The position numbers and the translations under genes are program-made. From contig NZ_JPOL01000002.1 of the NCBI RefSeq assembly GCF_000733945.1, forward strand, positions 506,001-570,000: a stretch of DNA of 64,000 bases, written 5' to 3'. Positions 35,788 to 45,571 of this stretch are shown here, one piece after another (within the stretch, counting starts at the first letter, position 1; each line of letters begins with the position of its first letter). The DNA is from Flavimarina sp. Hel_I_48 (GTDB lineage: Bacteria > Bacteroidota > Bacteroidia > Flavobacteriales > Flavobacteriaceae). A model generated the notes under the pieces. It saw only the letters and a list, made by a program, of their open reading frames with translations. It made no database searches and had not been told where the DNA came from.

Positions 35788-38085
35788 TTATTCGTCTTTC
35801 ACGTCATAACGGTCAAGCATCATCACCTTGTCCCATGCAGCGACAAAGTCTTTTACAAAACGCTCTTGCCCGTCATCTGCGCCATAAACCTCAGCAAGGT
35901 TACGCAATTGTGCATTGGAGCCAAAGATTAAATCACAGCGCGTAGCGGTATATTTTGTAACACCGGTTTCGCGATCGTTCACATTAAAAAGTTGCTCTTC
36001 TTGTCCCTGCGGAACCCACTCATAGTCCATACTGGTGAGCACCTTGAAGAAATCATTAGTCAATTGACCGGGACGTTCTGTAAATACGCCGTGCCTGGAG
36101 TGATCGTAATTTTGATCAAGCACCCGCAATCCACCTACAAGAACCGTCCATTCTGGCGCGTTCAGGGTCAATAATTGAGCCCGATCCAGGAAAATACGTT
36201 CTGGCGGTACGCGGTAACCCACCCTATCATTATGATAATTCTTGAAACCATCTGAAACAGGTTTGAGCCAGTTAAAGCTTTCCACATCTGTAAGTTCTAG
36301 CGTGGTATCCATACGACCCGGTGTGAAAGGTACTTTTATATCCATCCCAGCATCTTTTGCCGCTTTTTGCACTGCCATACAACCACCAAGAACCACTAGA
36401 TCTGCAAGTGAAACTTTTTTGTTTTCTGTTTGCTTGTCGTTGAACCTGCCCATGATATCCCTGAGCGTTTGAAGCACATTACGAAGTTCTTCCGGGCGAT
36501 TGAGATCCCAATTGTTCTGTGGCTCAAGACTTATCCTTGCACCGTTTGCACCACCGCGCTTATCTGAATGACGGTAAATGGCAGCGGCAGACCAGGCAGC
36601 AGAAACAAGTGCAGAAACGGAAAGTTCACTTTGAGCTATTTCCTGTTTCAACGCGTCAATATCTGCATCAGTAATAAGGTCATGATCCCTTGTTGGTACA
36701 GGGTCTTGCCATAGGAAATCTTCTTCTGGTACTTCTGGCCCAAGATAACGGTCTTTTGGACCCATATCACGATGCGTCAACTTATACCAGGCTTTTGAAA
36801 ATGCCGTAGTAAAATAATCAAAATCATTGAGGAATTTCTGACAGACTTCATTATATGCGGGATCCACTTTAAGGGCGATATCTGAAGTCATCATCATCAG
36901 GTCATTCATCTTGCCTTCCACGTGCGCATCTGGTGTTTTAGGTGCGCTGTCATCAATAGGAGTCCATTGTAGGGCACCGGCAGGACTTTCCACTTTTTTC
37001 CACTCAAACTTAAGCAAATTGGTAAGGTAGTCGTTGTCCCACTGTGTAGGATTCGGGATCCAGGAGCCTTCGATACCATTAGTCATCGTGTCTGTACCGT
37101 TACCATTACCTACGGGATTATGCCAACCGAAACCCTGTGCATGTAAAGGGGATATTTCTGGTGCGCCTCCTATTTTTTCGGCAGGAACCATACCATGACT
37201 TTTCCCAAAGGCATGGCCACCAGCAATAAGCGCCACGGTTTCCTCATCGTTCATCGCCATACGTTTAAAGGATTCCCGTATATTACGTGCCGAATCCTGA
37301 GGATCTCCATTTCCGCCCGGTCCTTCGGGGTTTACATAAATTAGCGCCTGATGTGTAGCCGCCATTGGATTTTCAAGATCGTGATACTCATCTTTTGGCG
37401 CTCCTACCCAACGCAGGTTTTCGTTCACCATTTCACCGGGATGCCCTTTATGGTCTCCGGTCGCCTGGGATTCATTAAAAGGTTTCCCATTCCAGAATTC
37501 TGGACCCCAGTACGTACTGCGGTCTGGCTCCCATGCATCACGACGGCCGCCGGCAAAACCATAAGTTGGAAAATTCATTATTTCAAGACTGCAGTTTCCG
37601 GTAAGGATGATTAAATCTGCCCAGGAAAGGGAAGCTCCGTATTTTTTCTTGATAGGCCATAATAAACGACGGGATTTATCTGTGTTCCCATTGTCCCACC
37701 AGGAATTAATTGGCGCAAAACGCTGCATTGCCTGTGCTGCGCCACCGCGGCCATCTGCAATACGATACGTCCCTGCGGAGTGCCATGCCATACGGATCAT
37801 CTGTGGGCCGTAATTGCCATAATCTGCCGGCCACCAGCTTTTAGAGTCCACAAGCATTTCTTTGATATCTCTCTTGAGTTCTTCTAAATCAATTTTATTG
37901 AACGCTGCCTTGTAATCTTCATCACTAATAGGATTTGCGGCAGGTTGATCTTGATGAAGCAATTCCACCTGAAGGCGGTTAGGCCACCAGTCGTCTATTT
38001 GTGGTGCAGTACCCAGGGCACCGCCTACGCGTGTACCGCGAAATGGGCATTGCTCAAGATTTTCGGGATTGTTAATCGGTCTCAT
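35788..38085 (-). CDS. katG: Catalase-peroxidase
   Basis: At 765 residues it is a full two-domain KatG. The distal site [13 protein letters not shown] has Arg98, Trp101 and His102. The Met-Tyr-Trp cross-link is complete: Trp101, Tyr250 (LIYVNPEGP) and Met276. Proximal His291 lies in [11 protein letters not shown]. The spacing equals that of the mycobacterial enzyme. It removes hydrogen peroxide by catalase and peroxidase activities. The N-terminus has [21 protein letters not shown], an extended form of the usual CP..G start. No OxyR-type gene is next to it. A strong terminator follows. Confidence 0.97.
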   Translation of the reverse strand: MRPINNPENLEQCPFRGTRVGGALGTAPQIDDWWPNRLQVELLHQDQPAANPISDEDYKAAFNKIDLEELKRDIKEMLVDSKSWWPADYGNYGPQMIRMAWHSAGTYRIADGRGGAAQAMQRFAPINSWWDNGNTDKSRRLLWPIKKKYGASLSWADLIILTGNCSLEIMNFPTYGFAGGRRDAWEPDRSTYWGPEFWNGKPFNESQATGDHKGHPGEMVNENLRWVGAPKDEYHDLENPMAATHQALIYVNPEGPGGNGDPQDSARNIRESFKRMAMNDEETVALIAGGHAFGKSHGMVPAEKIGGAPEISPLHAQGFGWHNPVGNGNGTDTMTNGIEGSWIPNPTQWDNDYLTNLLKFEWKKVESPAGALQWTPIDDSAPKTPDAHVEGKMNDLMMMTSDIALKVDPAYNEVCQKFLNDFDYFTTAFSKAWYKLTHRDMGPKDRYLGPEVPEEDFLWQDPVPTRDHDLITDADIDALKQEIAQSELSVSALVSAAWSAAAIYRHSDKRGGANGARISLEPQNNWDLNRPEELRNVLQTLRDIMGRFNDKQTENKKVSLADLVVLGGCMAVQKAAKDAGMDIKVPFTPGRMDTTLELTDVESFNWLKPVSDGFKNYHNDRVGYRVPPERIFLDRAQLLTLNAPEWTVLVGGLRVLDQNYDHSRHGVFTERPGQLTNDFFKVLTSMDYEWVPQGQEEQLFNVNDRETGVTKYTATRCDLIFGSNAQLRNLAEVYGADDGQERFVKDFVAAWDKVMMLDRYDVKDE

Positions 38086-38319
38086 AGTATATTTTTTTTT
38101 AATTAAATGGTATTGAACATGATCTTATTAAAAAGTCAATAAATACATTGTAATCTAAAGAAAATAGTACTTTATAGCGCGATCTATCTATAATGAATAT
38201 CAATTCAATAATTGAATCTTTGAATTGCCAGTATAGCTTTTAAAAAATTTTCAATTGTATTGCTAGATAAATTTGATTGGTTAAATTATTTTATCTTTTA
38301 AAGATTTTACAGAAAAGCG

Positions 38320-38577
38320 CTAACCTTTCGATACTCTTTTTTCGGAAATGAGGGCCAGGGAACCTGCAACGGTATCCATATCTTCGAGTTCGTCGTCCTC
38401 AATGGTAATGTCAAAAGCGTCTTCAATGTCCAGAACAATATCCACTAAATGCGTCGAATTTATGTTCAGGTCGTTTATTAAATGACTATTCTCTTCAATG
38501 TCCTCAACGGAGACATCTTCTGGAAGATATGGTAGTATTATTTTCTTAAGGCGCTCATAAGAATCTTGGGTCATCAT
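38320..38577 (-). CDS. Acyl carrier protein (dedicated)
   Basis: At 85 residues, acidic, with the helical ACP pattern. The phosphopantetheine Ser is Ser41 in NINSTHLVDIVLDIED; the usual DSL triad is NST here, so a dedicated partner rather than housekeeping AcpP. The start overlaps the stop of the ketosynthase gene by 4 bp. It is the last gene of the four-gene operon with ketosynthase, dehydratase and metalloprotease. Confidence 0.88.
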   Translation of the reverse strand: MMTQDSYERLKKIILPYLPEDVSVEDIEENSHLINDLNINSTHLVDIVLDIEDAFDITIEDDELEDMDTVAGSLALISEKRVSKG

Positions 38578-39857
38578 AAGTTAGGTTTATATATGCTAAA
38601 AATAAGGCAACAGTTTACATCCCCAAAGCCAAAACTTGCTTTAATAAGCGTTTGTAATGGAATATTTATTTTATTGAGCGGAATTTTAGATATATCTACC
38701 TCCTCGAGAATCTCAGGATGAACTTCTGTTATGTTTATATTAGGGAACAGAAAATCATTTTTCAACTGAAGCACCGAAGCCACACATTCTATGCTACCGG
38801 AGGCGGCAAGACAATGGCCCACCATTCCTTTTAGGGAATTGATATAAGGAAAATCCATTCCTTTTAACCCAAGCGCGGAAGACCAGTTCTTTATCTCCTG
38901 CGCGTCCATCGTAGTAGCTGTAAGATGACCGTTAATGGCGTCTATTTGTTGTGGAGCGATCTTAGCATCAGCCACCGCTCCTTTAATACAGTTGACAACA
39001 GCCTCAGAATTTGGTGCAGTCATGCTCCCTCCCTGACGCTGGCCTCCACTATTGCTATGGCCACCCAGGATTTCTGCATAGATCGTAGCATTACGCGCTA
39101 AAGCGGAATCCAGACTTTCAAGAACCAGCGCGCCCGCACCACAGCCAGGCACAAATCCGCTGGCGTTTGAATCCATGGGTCGGGATGCTGCCTTTGGATC
39201 CTTATTATATTTGGATGGCAAAATACGCAGTGCATCAAAACCGCACCATACATAAGGGCCACCATCACTGGTGCTACCGGCCAGCATTCGCTTGGCCTTT
39301 CCATATTTTATACGCTCATAGGCAGTTAAAATGGCTTCGGTACCTGTAGCGCAGGCTGAAGAATTGGAAGTCACTAAATTCCCCAGACCCAGCATACCAC
39401 CCAGATAGGCACTTACCCCACTGCTCATGGTCTGTTGTACGCTCGTACTGCCCAGGCGGCGCACATTGCCATCATCAACCTTATAAATACTTTCCCTGTA
39501 TTTATCTACACCAAGCGTGCCCATTCCGAAAACAGTTCCGCTATCAAAATCGGGTATCTCATGCTCTGTTTTCAAACCGGCATCTTTCCAGGCATCCATA
39601 CCGGCAATGACGCCGTATAAAATGCCCGCGCTATTGAAATTTCGTAATTGTAGCGGTGTAAAATAATCGTCAATTTTACGCTGCGGAATAAGTGGCATCG
39701 CCCCTATCTGACAGGAGAATTTGAGATCGCGTAATTCGCTAAAAAAACGCACCCCGCTTTTTCCGTCAGCGATGGCTTCCTTAAAATCCGGGACGCTCAC
39801 CGCGTTAGGCGCACAAACACCCAGACCTGTAACCACGACACGATTAGTTCCCATCAT
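38574..39857 (-). CDS. Beta-ketoacyl-ACP synthase, FabF/FabB-like but divergent
   Basis: A 427-residue ketosynthase with a Cys-His-His triad: Cys169 in NSSACATGTEA, His311 in INGHLTATTMD (the canonical motif is NAHGTGT-like) and His348 in GMVGHCLAASGSIE. Elongates an acyl-ACP chain with malonyl-ACP. The changed first His block separates it from the housekeeping FabF. It overlaps the dehydratase gene by 14 bp and the ACP gene by 4 bp, so the three work together on one acyl chain. The product is unknown; aryl-polyene/flexirubin-type or a modified lipid are possibilities. Confidence 0.9.
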   Translation of the reverse strand: MMGTNRVVVTGLGVCAPNAVSVPDFKEAIADGKSGVRFFSELRDLKFSCQIGAMPLIPQRKIDDYFTPLQLRNFNSAGILYGVIAGMDAWKDAGLKTEHEIPDFDSGTVFGMGTLGVDKYRESIYKVDDGNVRRLGSTSVQQTMSSGVSAYLGGMLGLGNLVTSNSSACATGTEAILTAYERIKYGKAKRMLAGSTSDGGPYVWCGFDALRILPSKYNKDPKAASRPMDSNASGFVPGCGAGALVLESLDSALARNATIYAEILGGHSNSGGQRQGGSMTAPNSEAVVNCIKGAVADAKIAPQQIDAINGHLTATTMDAQEIKNWSSALGLKGMDFPYINSLKGMVGHCLAASGSIECVASVLQLKNDFLFPNINITEVHPEILEEVDISKIPLNKINIPLQTLIKASFGFGDVNCCLIFSIYKPNL

Positions 39858-40296
39858 CAGGAATTAAAATTCCGGAAAGTACACCGCTGCAAACCTCTTC
39901 TCCAGCACTGTTGAGCATTTTTACTTTACATTTTAATTTATGCATCCTAAAGTATTGCTTTTGGGAATGTACGGTCACTTTTTCACCCGGATAAACCGGT
40001 TTTTTAAAAAGCACATGATTTTCAGTCATGGCTACTTTTGCGTTGCTTTGAAGGTCATGGCCTTTTTCGGCCAACAAATAAATCCCCAGACATACCAGGC
40101 CAATTTGTGCCATACATTCAGTAAGTATAACCCCGGGTGTTACAGGATGGTTTACAAAATGACCTTTATAAAAATAAGAATCCTCTGGAAACGTATAGGA
40201 ACCCACGATATGCTCCTCTGAAACTTCCTCTATATGGTCAGCAAACAAAAAAGGTTCGTCATAGGGCAGCCTTGTTATGAGTTGGTCTCTATTCAT
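39844..40296 (-). CDS. Hot-dog fold 3-hydroxyacyl-ACP dehydratase, FabZ-like
   Basis: At 150 residues, it shows the FabZ/FabA-type site: His46 in KGHFVNHPVTPG and Glu60 in LTECMAQIG. It dehydrates 3-hydroxyacyl-ACP in chain elongation. Its ATG overlaps the metalloprotease stop by 8 bp and the KAS ATG lies within its last codons. It is smaller than a housekeeping FabZ fusion with LpxC and likely dedicated to the cassette. Confidence 0.87.
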   Translation of the reverse strand: MNRDQLITRLPYDEPFLFADHIEEVSEEHIVGSYTFPEDSYFYKGHFVNHPVTPGVILTECMAQIGLVCLGIYLLAEKGHDLQSNAKVAMTENHVLFKKPVYPGEKVTVHSQKQYFRMHKLKCKVKMLNSAGEEVCSGVLSGILIPDDGN

Positions 40297-42688
40297 ATAA
40301 ATTTACTGGACACATATAACTTCCTATGGGAGAACCATCAGGAATTGTAGGTGATGGAAGCGCTTCAAATTTTTGAGGTTCTTTTAAAAACTGCTCTATA
40401 TCTGTAGTTACATACCTATTTTCATCGCGTGCATTTTCAGCAATTTTCGTCAATTCTGAATAAATCTTTGCCTTAACCTGTGGAATCGCTTTCTTACTTA
40501 CATAAAGGTTCTTGAGATGTTTGATCACGTTGTGATTGATCGTATGCTGTACCTCTTTCTTATAATCGTCTTTTATCTTGTTCCCCAAAGTTGCATTTTC
40601 CAATGCTTCCAGAAGGCCATCTAAACCCAACTGATCGTTATCTATAGCGTGATTTTCAACTAGACGGTTGGCACGCTCGGGATTAAGCAGGAAAGTTAAC
40701 GTCATATCGCTCGCAGTCGCCGCGGCGCCCAGCGCATCAAAGGTAACACCGGTGTCACCCTTAAAACTTTCCCGTGTACGCTCATAGCCAAAAGCACGTG
40801 GGGGAAACAACGCCAATTTATCCTTTGGAATCGCCAGATGTTCCGCATTTAGGGTCAAAAGGACCGATTTTAGCGCGTCTTCCTGAGTTTTTGTATCAAT
40901 AAATGCGACCGGAACAAGATTAGGATCCCCTTTTACGGCATAATTATATTCCTGACCGCCTATGACTTTTATGGCCGCCTCCGTCTGGTACCGGTGATAG
41001 AAATACAGAGGGACAAATACGTCTTCCAGTACGCTGTAAGCCTCCCCATCCTTAATATTATCTATCGAGAAATTTTGTATTGCCTGTTGCCGAAGTTTCA
41101 GCACATTTTTAAGTTCCTCACTGGCGCTTGCGCCATTGTCCCAAAGATGTGCATCAGGATGTGCACCATCTGCGGCGCGCGCATCGCTGTCCGTTATAAA
41201 TCGTAATCCCTTAGCTTCGGCGTCCGTAAGGATTTTATCTAAGAATTTCTCTTCTGAATCTCCATCGGGCGCATTTCCGTAGGCATAGGCTACCGTGACT
41301 TTATCCCACTCCCCTATTCCCGTGTCGTACGCGTTGCTAAAGTCCACTTCTTTTCCTTTGAGCGTCAACGTGGGATGGGGATAATCCATCACCGAAGCAC
41401 GATCGTTTACACTTGCCGCAAAATTATGGGAGAACCCTAAGGTATGGCCAACTTCATGCGCGCCCAACTGCCGAATGCGGGCCAAAGCCATTTCAAGCAT
41501 AGGTTCATAATTATCATTGGATTTTGCAAAAGGCTTGTTCATCAAAGCCTGTGCGATCAAAAAATCCTGCCTAATCCTCAAACTCCCCAGACTTACGTGA
41601 CCTTTTAAAATTTCGCCTGTCCTTGGGTCGCTCACACTTGCTCCATAACTCCATCCGCGGGTACTGCGGTGTACCCACTGGACCACATTGTATCGCAAAT
41701 CCATAGGGTCTGCACCTTCCGGAAGCATTTTTACCTGAAATGCATTTTTGTAGCCCGCTGCGGCAAAGGCCTGATCCCACCAGCTTACCCCTTCCAGCAA
41801 TGCTGACCGTACCGGTTCTGGTGTACCGGGGTCCAGATAATAGATTATAGGTTCTACCGGTTCACTGATCTCGGCTTCGGGATTTTTCTTTTCTAAGCGG
41901 TGACGACGAATAAAACGCTTGGTAATGGATTCCTGTATGGGAGAGGCAAAATCCATAAAAGTGACCGCATTAAGTCCCGCACGCGGATCGAATTCGCGTG
42001 GCGTATAACCATCATCGGGAAGTTCTACAAAAGAGTGGTGCTGTACAATGGTGACGAGCCCGGGAGTGGGAACGACAGTGCGCAGCATTTTACCCTCTGG
42101 ATCCCCTTTTAAGGTCAATAATGCCTCAAATTCGGTGTTTTTAGGGAAGGATTTTGTGTTTTCCATCAGTATGGCGCTCTTAGTGGCGTCTACCTTATAA
42201 GTGCCTTCCTTTGCTTTTTTCAACTTATCGGTCACTTGGTGCGCATCTTCCATTAAAAAGGGAGTGAGATCAATTACGTAGGTTTTCCCTTTTGTTTCTT
42301 TGATCTCAAAACCGTAAAGCACCGATTTCCCAAACGCTTCGGCAATCGATTTTTTCTCTGCGCTATTATCGGTCATCGCCCGGTAATCCTGGTTGCGTTC
42401 CATGAGGAGCAGTTTATTTCCTGCCTTGATAAATTTCACGATGGAAGTCCCGCCCAGCTGCCCACGGTCCAGGCCCAGATCATTTGAACCAATACCACTT
42501 TTAAGGGAATGCACATACAAAAATTCTGTATCGAGCTCATCGACTTCCATATAAATTTCACCTGAAGAATCATCGTAGTGAAATGTAAAAAAACCATTTG
42601 CAGTCTGTAAATCAGTCTTTTTACTTAAAAATTGGGCAAATGAACTTTGGATTACAAAAGATAAGATTAAAAGTATTCTTAGAGTCAT
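40289..42688 (-). CDS. Secreted zinc-dependent metalloprotease (DUF5117/DUF4953 type)
   Basis: At 799 residues, with a signal peptide (1-19). Residues 25-250 fit the DUF5117 region; the DUF4953 catalytic domain has zinc site HEVGHTLGFSH (411-421), followed by a Met-turn-like SVMDYPHP. This gives a metzincin-type site. It is exported to the periplasm or outside; substrates are unknown. It is the first gene of a tight operon with three acyl-chain genes. No TAnnTTTG box was found upstream. The pairing with a lipid-chain cassette is unusual for a protease. Confidence 0.85.
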   Translation of the reverse strand: MTLRILLILSFVIQSSFAQFLSKKTDLQTANGFFTFHYDDSSGEIYMEVDELDTEFLYVHSLKSGIGSNDLGLDRGQLGGTSIVKFIKAGNKLLLMERNQDYRAMTDNSAEKKSIAEAFGKSVLYGFEIKETKGKTYVIDLTPFLMEDAHQVTDKLKKAKEGTYKVDATKSAILMENTKSFPKNTEFEALLTLKGDPEGKMLRTVVPTPGLVTIVQHHSFVELPDDGYTPREFDPRAGLNAVTFMDFASPIQESITKRFIRRHRLEKKNPEAEISEPVEPIIYYLDPGTPEPVRSALLEGVSWWDQAFAAAGYKNAFQVKMLPEGADPMDLRYNVVQWVHRSTRGWSYGASVSDPRTGEILKGHVSLGSLRIRQDFLIAQALMNKPFAKSNDNYEPMLEMALARIRQLGAHEVGHTLGFSHNFAASVNDRASVMDYPHPTLTLKGKEVDFSNAYDTGIGEWDKVTVAYAYGNAPDGDSEEKFLDKILTDAEAKGLRFITDSDARAADGAHPDAHLWDNGASASEELKNVLKLRQQAIQNFSIDNIKDGEAYSVLEDVFVPLYFYHRYQTEAAIKVIGGQEYNYAVKGDPNLVPVAFIDTKTQEDALKSVLLTLNAEHLAIPKDKLALFPPRAFGYERTRESFKGDTGVTFDALGAAATASDMTLTFLLNPERANRLVENHAIDNDQLGLDGLLEALENATLGNKIKDDYKKEVQHTINHNVIKHLKNLYVSKKAIPQVKAKIYSELTKIAENARDENRYVTTDIEQFLKEPQKFEALPSPTIPDGSPIGSYMCPVNLYE

Positions 42689-42881
42689 AAAATGTGGTAT
42701 TAGTAGGATTTAAAGTTAGTCAAATATTCGATTTAAAAAGGTTTTTTCAGGATTTGAAATATTTAATAAAATTGCACTATATAGAGAGAATAGATGAAAA
42801 TAAAATAGCCTTAATACCAATTTTAGTAAATTATTGACATAAAATTCCTATTTTAACCCTTATTTTATTAAAAACAACTTT

Positions 42882-44342
42882 ATGCCCGACACTCCATATC
42901 CCATTTTTTCTTCCTATCAAAAAGATCATCGGTTTTATGATGAAATTTTTAATCAGGATGGTAAAGTAAAAGAAATATATAAGACCTTATTTGACCTGTA
43001 TAGTGGTCATTCCGTACAGGATTTTGTCAATCTCAATGATAAGGCAAAATCTTCTTTTTTTAATCAGGGCATAACGTTTCAGGTTTATGGCGAACAGGAA
43101 ATCAAGGAAAAGATATTTCCATTTGACCTCTTTCCACGTATTATAGATTCCAAGGAATGGGACCACATAGAACGCGGGGTTTTGCAGCGCAGCAAAGCAC
43201 TCAATCTTTTCCTGTGGGATTTGTACCACGACAAAAAAATCATCAAACAAGGTATAGTGCCCCTTGATTTAATAAGTTCATCGGCGAATTTTCTGGATCA
43301 GATGAATGGGGTTGACCCTCCAGGTGGCATCTACAATCATATTTCTGGAACTGATCTCATAAAACATGCTGATGGTGACTATTACGTTCTGGAAGATAAT
43401 ATACGTTGTCCTTCTGGTGTGAGTTATGTCATTTGTAACAGAACGGCTTTAAAACGGGCTTTATTCGGTGTTTTTAATCATTATCAGGCGCATACGGTAA
43501 CTAATTATGGTGAAAACCTGCTGGAAATCCTGGAAACGGTAAAACCCAATGGTGTTGATGAACCTAATTGTGTTGTGATCACACCGGGAGTCTACAATTC
43601 GGCTTATTATGAGCATTCGTACCTGGCGAAATCCATGGGCGTAGAACTGGTTGAAGGACGGGATTTGTTTGTAGAACATGATTTCGTTTACATGAAAACC
43701 ATTAGAGGACCACAGAAGGTAGATGTCATTTACAGAAGGATTGATGATCAATTTCTCGATCCGCTAGAGTTCAAACCCGACAGTGCACTGGGGGTTCCCG
43801 GTTTGTTTTCGGCTTATAAAAAAGGAAATGTTTGCCTGGTCAATGCCCCCGGGACCGGCGTCGCAGATGACAAAGCTGTCTATACGTATATGCCAGAGAT
43901 CATAAAATATTATCTGGATGAGGAACCTATTCTTAACAATGTGCATACTTATCATTGCAGCCGTCCTGACGAACTAAAATATGTGCTGGAAAATATTGAC
44001 AAACTCGTTATTAAACCGGTTGATGAAGCCGGTGGTTATGGTATTTCCATAGGAAATAAATTAACCAAGGAAGAAATCGAGAAAGTAAAAGTCACCATAC
44101 AGGCAAGCCCCAGAAAATATATCGCCCAGCCTATTATGGCGCTTTCCGTTCATGCAACATATATAGAAGACACTAATTCTTTTGAACCCCGGCACGTAGA
44201 CCTGCGTACATTTACATTACTTGGTAAGGACAAAGAATTTGTACTCAAGGGCGGTCTTACCCGTGTCGCGCTTCAGCGGGGCAACCTTGTGGTAAATTCA
44301 TCCCAGGGAGGCGGTTCTAAAGATACCTGGGTGCTAAAATAA
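42882..44342 (+). CDS. Circularly permuted ATP-grasp family protein (CP_ATPgrasp)
   Basis: A 486-residue protein of the DUF404/DUF407 type. Visible patterns are LEDNIRCPSGVSYV, GPQKVDVIYRRIDDQFLDP, GVADDKAVYTYMPEI, LVIKPVDEAGGYGISIG and a final LTRVA with SSQGGGSKDTWVL. ATP-grasp ligases join carboxylates to amines; this family, with alpha-E and transglutaminase partners, is predicted to build an amino acid chain or tag. It is the first gene of the trio, followed by a REP/MITE-like element and the alpha-E gene. Confidence 0.9.
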   Translation: MPDTPYPIFSSYQKDHRFYDEIFNQDGKVKEIYKTLFDLYSGHSVQDFVNLNDKAKSSFFNQGITFQVYGEQEIKEKIFPFDLFPRIIDSKEWDHIERGVLQRSKALNLFLWDLYHDKKIIKQGIVPLDLISSSANFLDQMNGVDPPGGIYNHISGTDLIKHADGDYYVLEDNIRCPSGVSYVICNRTALKRALFGVFNHYQAHTVTNYGENLLEILETVKPNGVDEPNCVVITPGVYNSAYYEHSYLAKSMGVELVEGRDLFVEHDFVYMKTIRGPQKVDVIYRRIDDQFLDPLEFKPDSALGVPGLFSAYKKGNVCLVNAPGTGVADDKAVYTYMPEIIKYYLDEEPILNNVHTYHCSRPDELKYVLENIDKLVIKPVDEAGGYGISIGNKLTKEEIEKVKVTIQASPRKYIAQPIMALSVHATYIEDTNSFEPRHVDLRTFTLLGKDKEFVLKGGLTRVALQRGNLVVNSSQGGGSKDTWVLK

Positions 44343-44490
44343 ATCCCCCTAACCCCAAAGGGGGAGATGACTTATGCAATGCACGGTCCCAAACAAACAT
44401 TCGATCAAAAGAAAAAAATATTATTAATCCATTTTCCCTACGAGAAACTCTGCGCCCGTGTAAGAGTTCGCCCTTCGGGGGCTAGGGGAT
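44343..44490. repeat. REP/MITE-like element with imperfect terminal inverted repeats
   Basis: The 148-bp stretch begins ATCCCCCTAACCCCAAAGGG and ends with a sequence whose complement begins ATCCCCTAGCCCCCGAAGGG. The ends match at 15 of 20 positions ungapped. Each end also contains a local C-run/G-run hairpin. No ORF. The C-rich motifs resemble repeats seen often between Bacteroidota genes; copies elsewhere cannot be checked here. It separates the ATP-grasp and alpha-E genes, and starts right after the ATP-grasp stop. Confidence 0.6.
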
Positions 44491-44502
44491 AACATTAAAT
44501 TT

Positions 44503-45447
44503 ATGCTAGCAAGAGTTGCCAATAACCTATTCTGGATGGGTCGTTACATAGAACGTGCAGAACATGTGGCCCGTTACCTCAACGTGAATTATTTTTCATC
44601 CCTTGATGCCCCCAATGCACTTTCCCAATCCCGCCAACATGTTTTGCGTTCGATGCTTTTTATGGCAGATGATGCCGTTGCCGAAAATGTAGAACTTAGT
44701 GAAGAGGACGTGCTTTTTGACATTGCTTTAAATGATGAAAAAGCCTATTCTATCATTAATTGTGTGAAAATTGCCCGAGAAAACGCAAATAGCGCAAGAG
44801 ACCTCATCTCTACCGAATTATACGAAGCCATCAATAAATTTTACCATTACGTCCTCAATTACGATACAGCTTATTTTAAAAACAAGGGACTTTACGATTT
44901 TACGGTAAACGTAGCAGAATTTACAGCCGTCCTTCGCGGGAAAATCCGTGGGACTTTACTTCATGACCGGGTCTACGCCATTATCATGCTTGGCATCAAC
45001 ATAGAGCGATCTACGCAAATCGTGCGGATTATCCACGCCAAATATATGGATGCCAAACAAGCGAAAGGCAGTTATGGCGACCAGTTCAAGCACAGTTATG
45101 AATGGACTACTTTGCTAAAATGTGTAGAATCCTATGATATGAACCGTAGGTTTTACAGGCAGACCCCTACCAGTTTTACGACTTTGGAATTTCTGATTCT
45201 CAATCCGCAGTGTCCACGTTCTGTCATGAACAGTATCAATCAGGTAGCGGAGCATATCAATACCTTGAACGAGGATAAATTCCCTGCAAAGGATTCTGCT
45301 GCCTTTCTTATAGGAAAAACCCAGGCAGAGTACAGGTTTAAATCCATTGACACGATTGAGGGTGATGTTTCTGAGTTTATAGAGGAGATTTTAGATTGTC
45401 TATGGCTAATGGCTCAAAAGATTGAAAAAGAGTACTTTAATTATTAA
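44503..45447 (+). CDS. Alpha-E domain (DUF403) protein
   Basis: At 314 residues, all helical. The family hallmark WMGRYIERAEHVARYL lies near the start (about residues 11-27). An internal LHDRVYAIIMLGINIERSTQIVRII resembles the second helical repeat. Alpha-E proteins are nearly always next to the circularly permuted ATP-grasp and a transglutaminase-like protein. Their biochemical role is unknown. It begins 12 bp after the repeat element. Confidence 0.92.
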   Translation: MLARVANNLFWMGRYIERAEHVARYLNVNYFSSLDAPNALSQSRQHVLRSMLFMADDAVAENVELSEEDVLFDIALNDEKAYSIINCVKIARENANSARDLISTELYEAINKFYHYVLNYDTAYFKNKGLYDFTVNVAEFTAVLRGKIRGTLLHDRVYAIIMLGINIERSTQIVRIIHAKYMDAKQAKGSYGDQFKHSYEWTTLLKCVESYDMNRRFYRQTPTSFTTLEFLILNPQCPRSVMNSINQVAEHINTLNEDKFPAKDSAAFLIGKTQAEYRFKSIDTIEGDVSEFIEEILDCLWLMAQKIEKEYFNY

Positions 45448-45541
45448 AAATGGTATAAAATAGGCTGTTTTTAGACTAAAATGACTGTTTTCTAATGTTC
45501 AAGAGCTAATTTTTAGGCGAAATCTCTATTTTAGCAGTATC

Positions 45542-45549
45542 TAAGTTTG
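45542..45549 (+). promoter_or_regulatory. Candidate -7 box of the transglutaminase gene
   Basis: TAAGTTTG exactly matches TAnnTTTG, 23 bp before the TTG start at 45572. It suggests the third gene of the trio can be transcribed separately. Confidence 0.45.
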
Positions 45550-45571
45550 ACGTTTAACCTCACTTTTCCCT

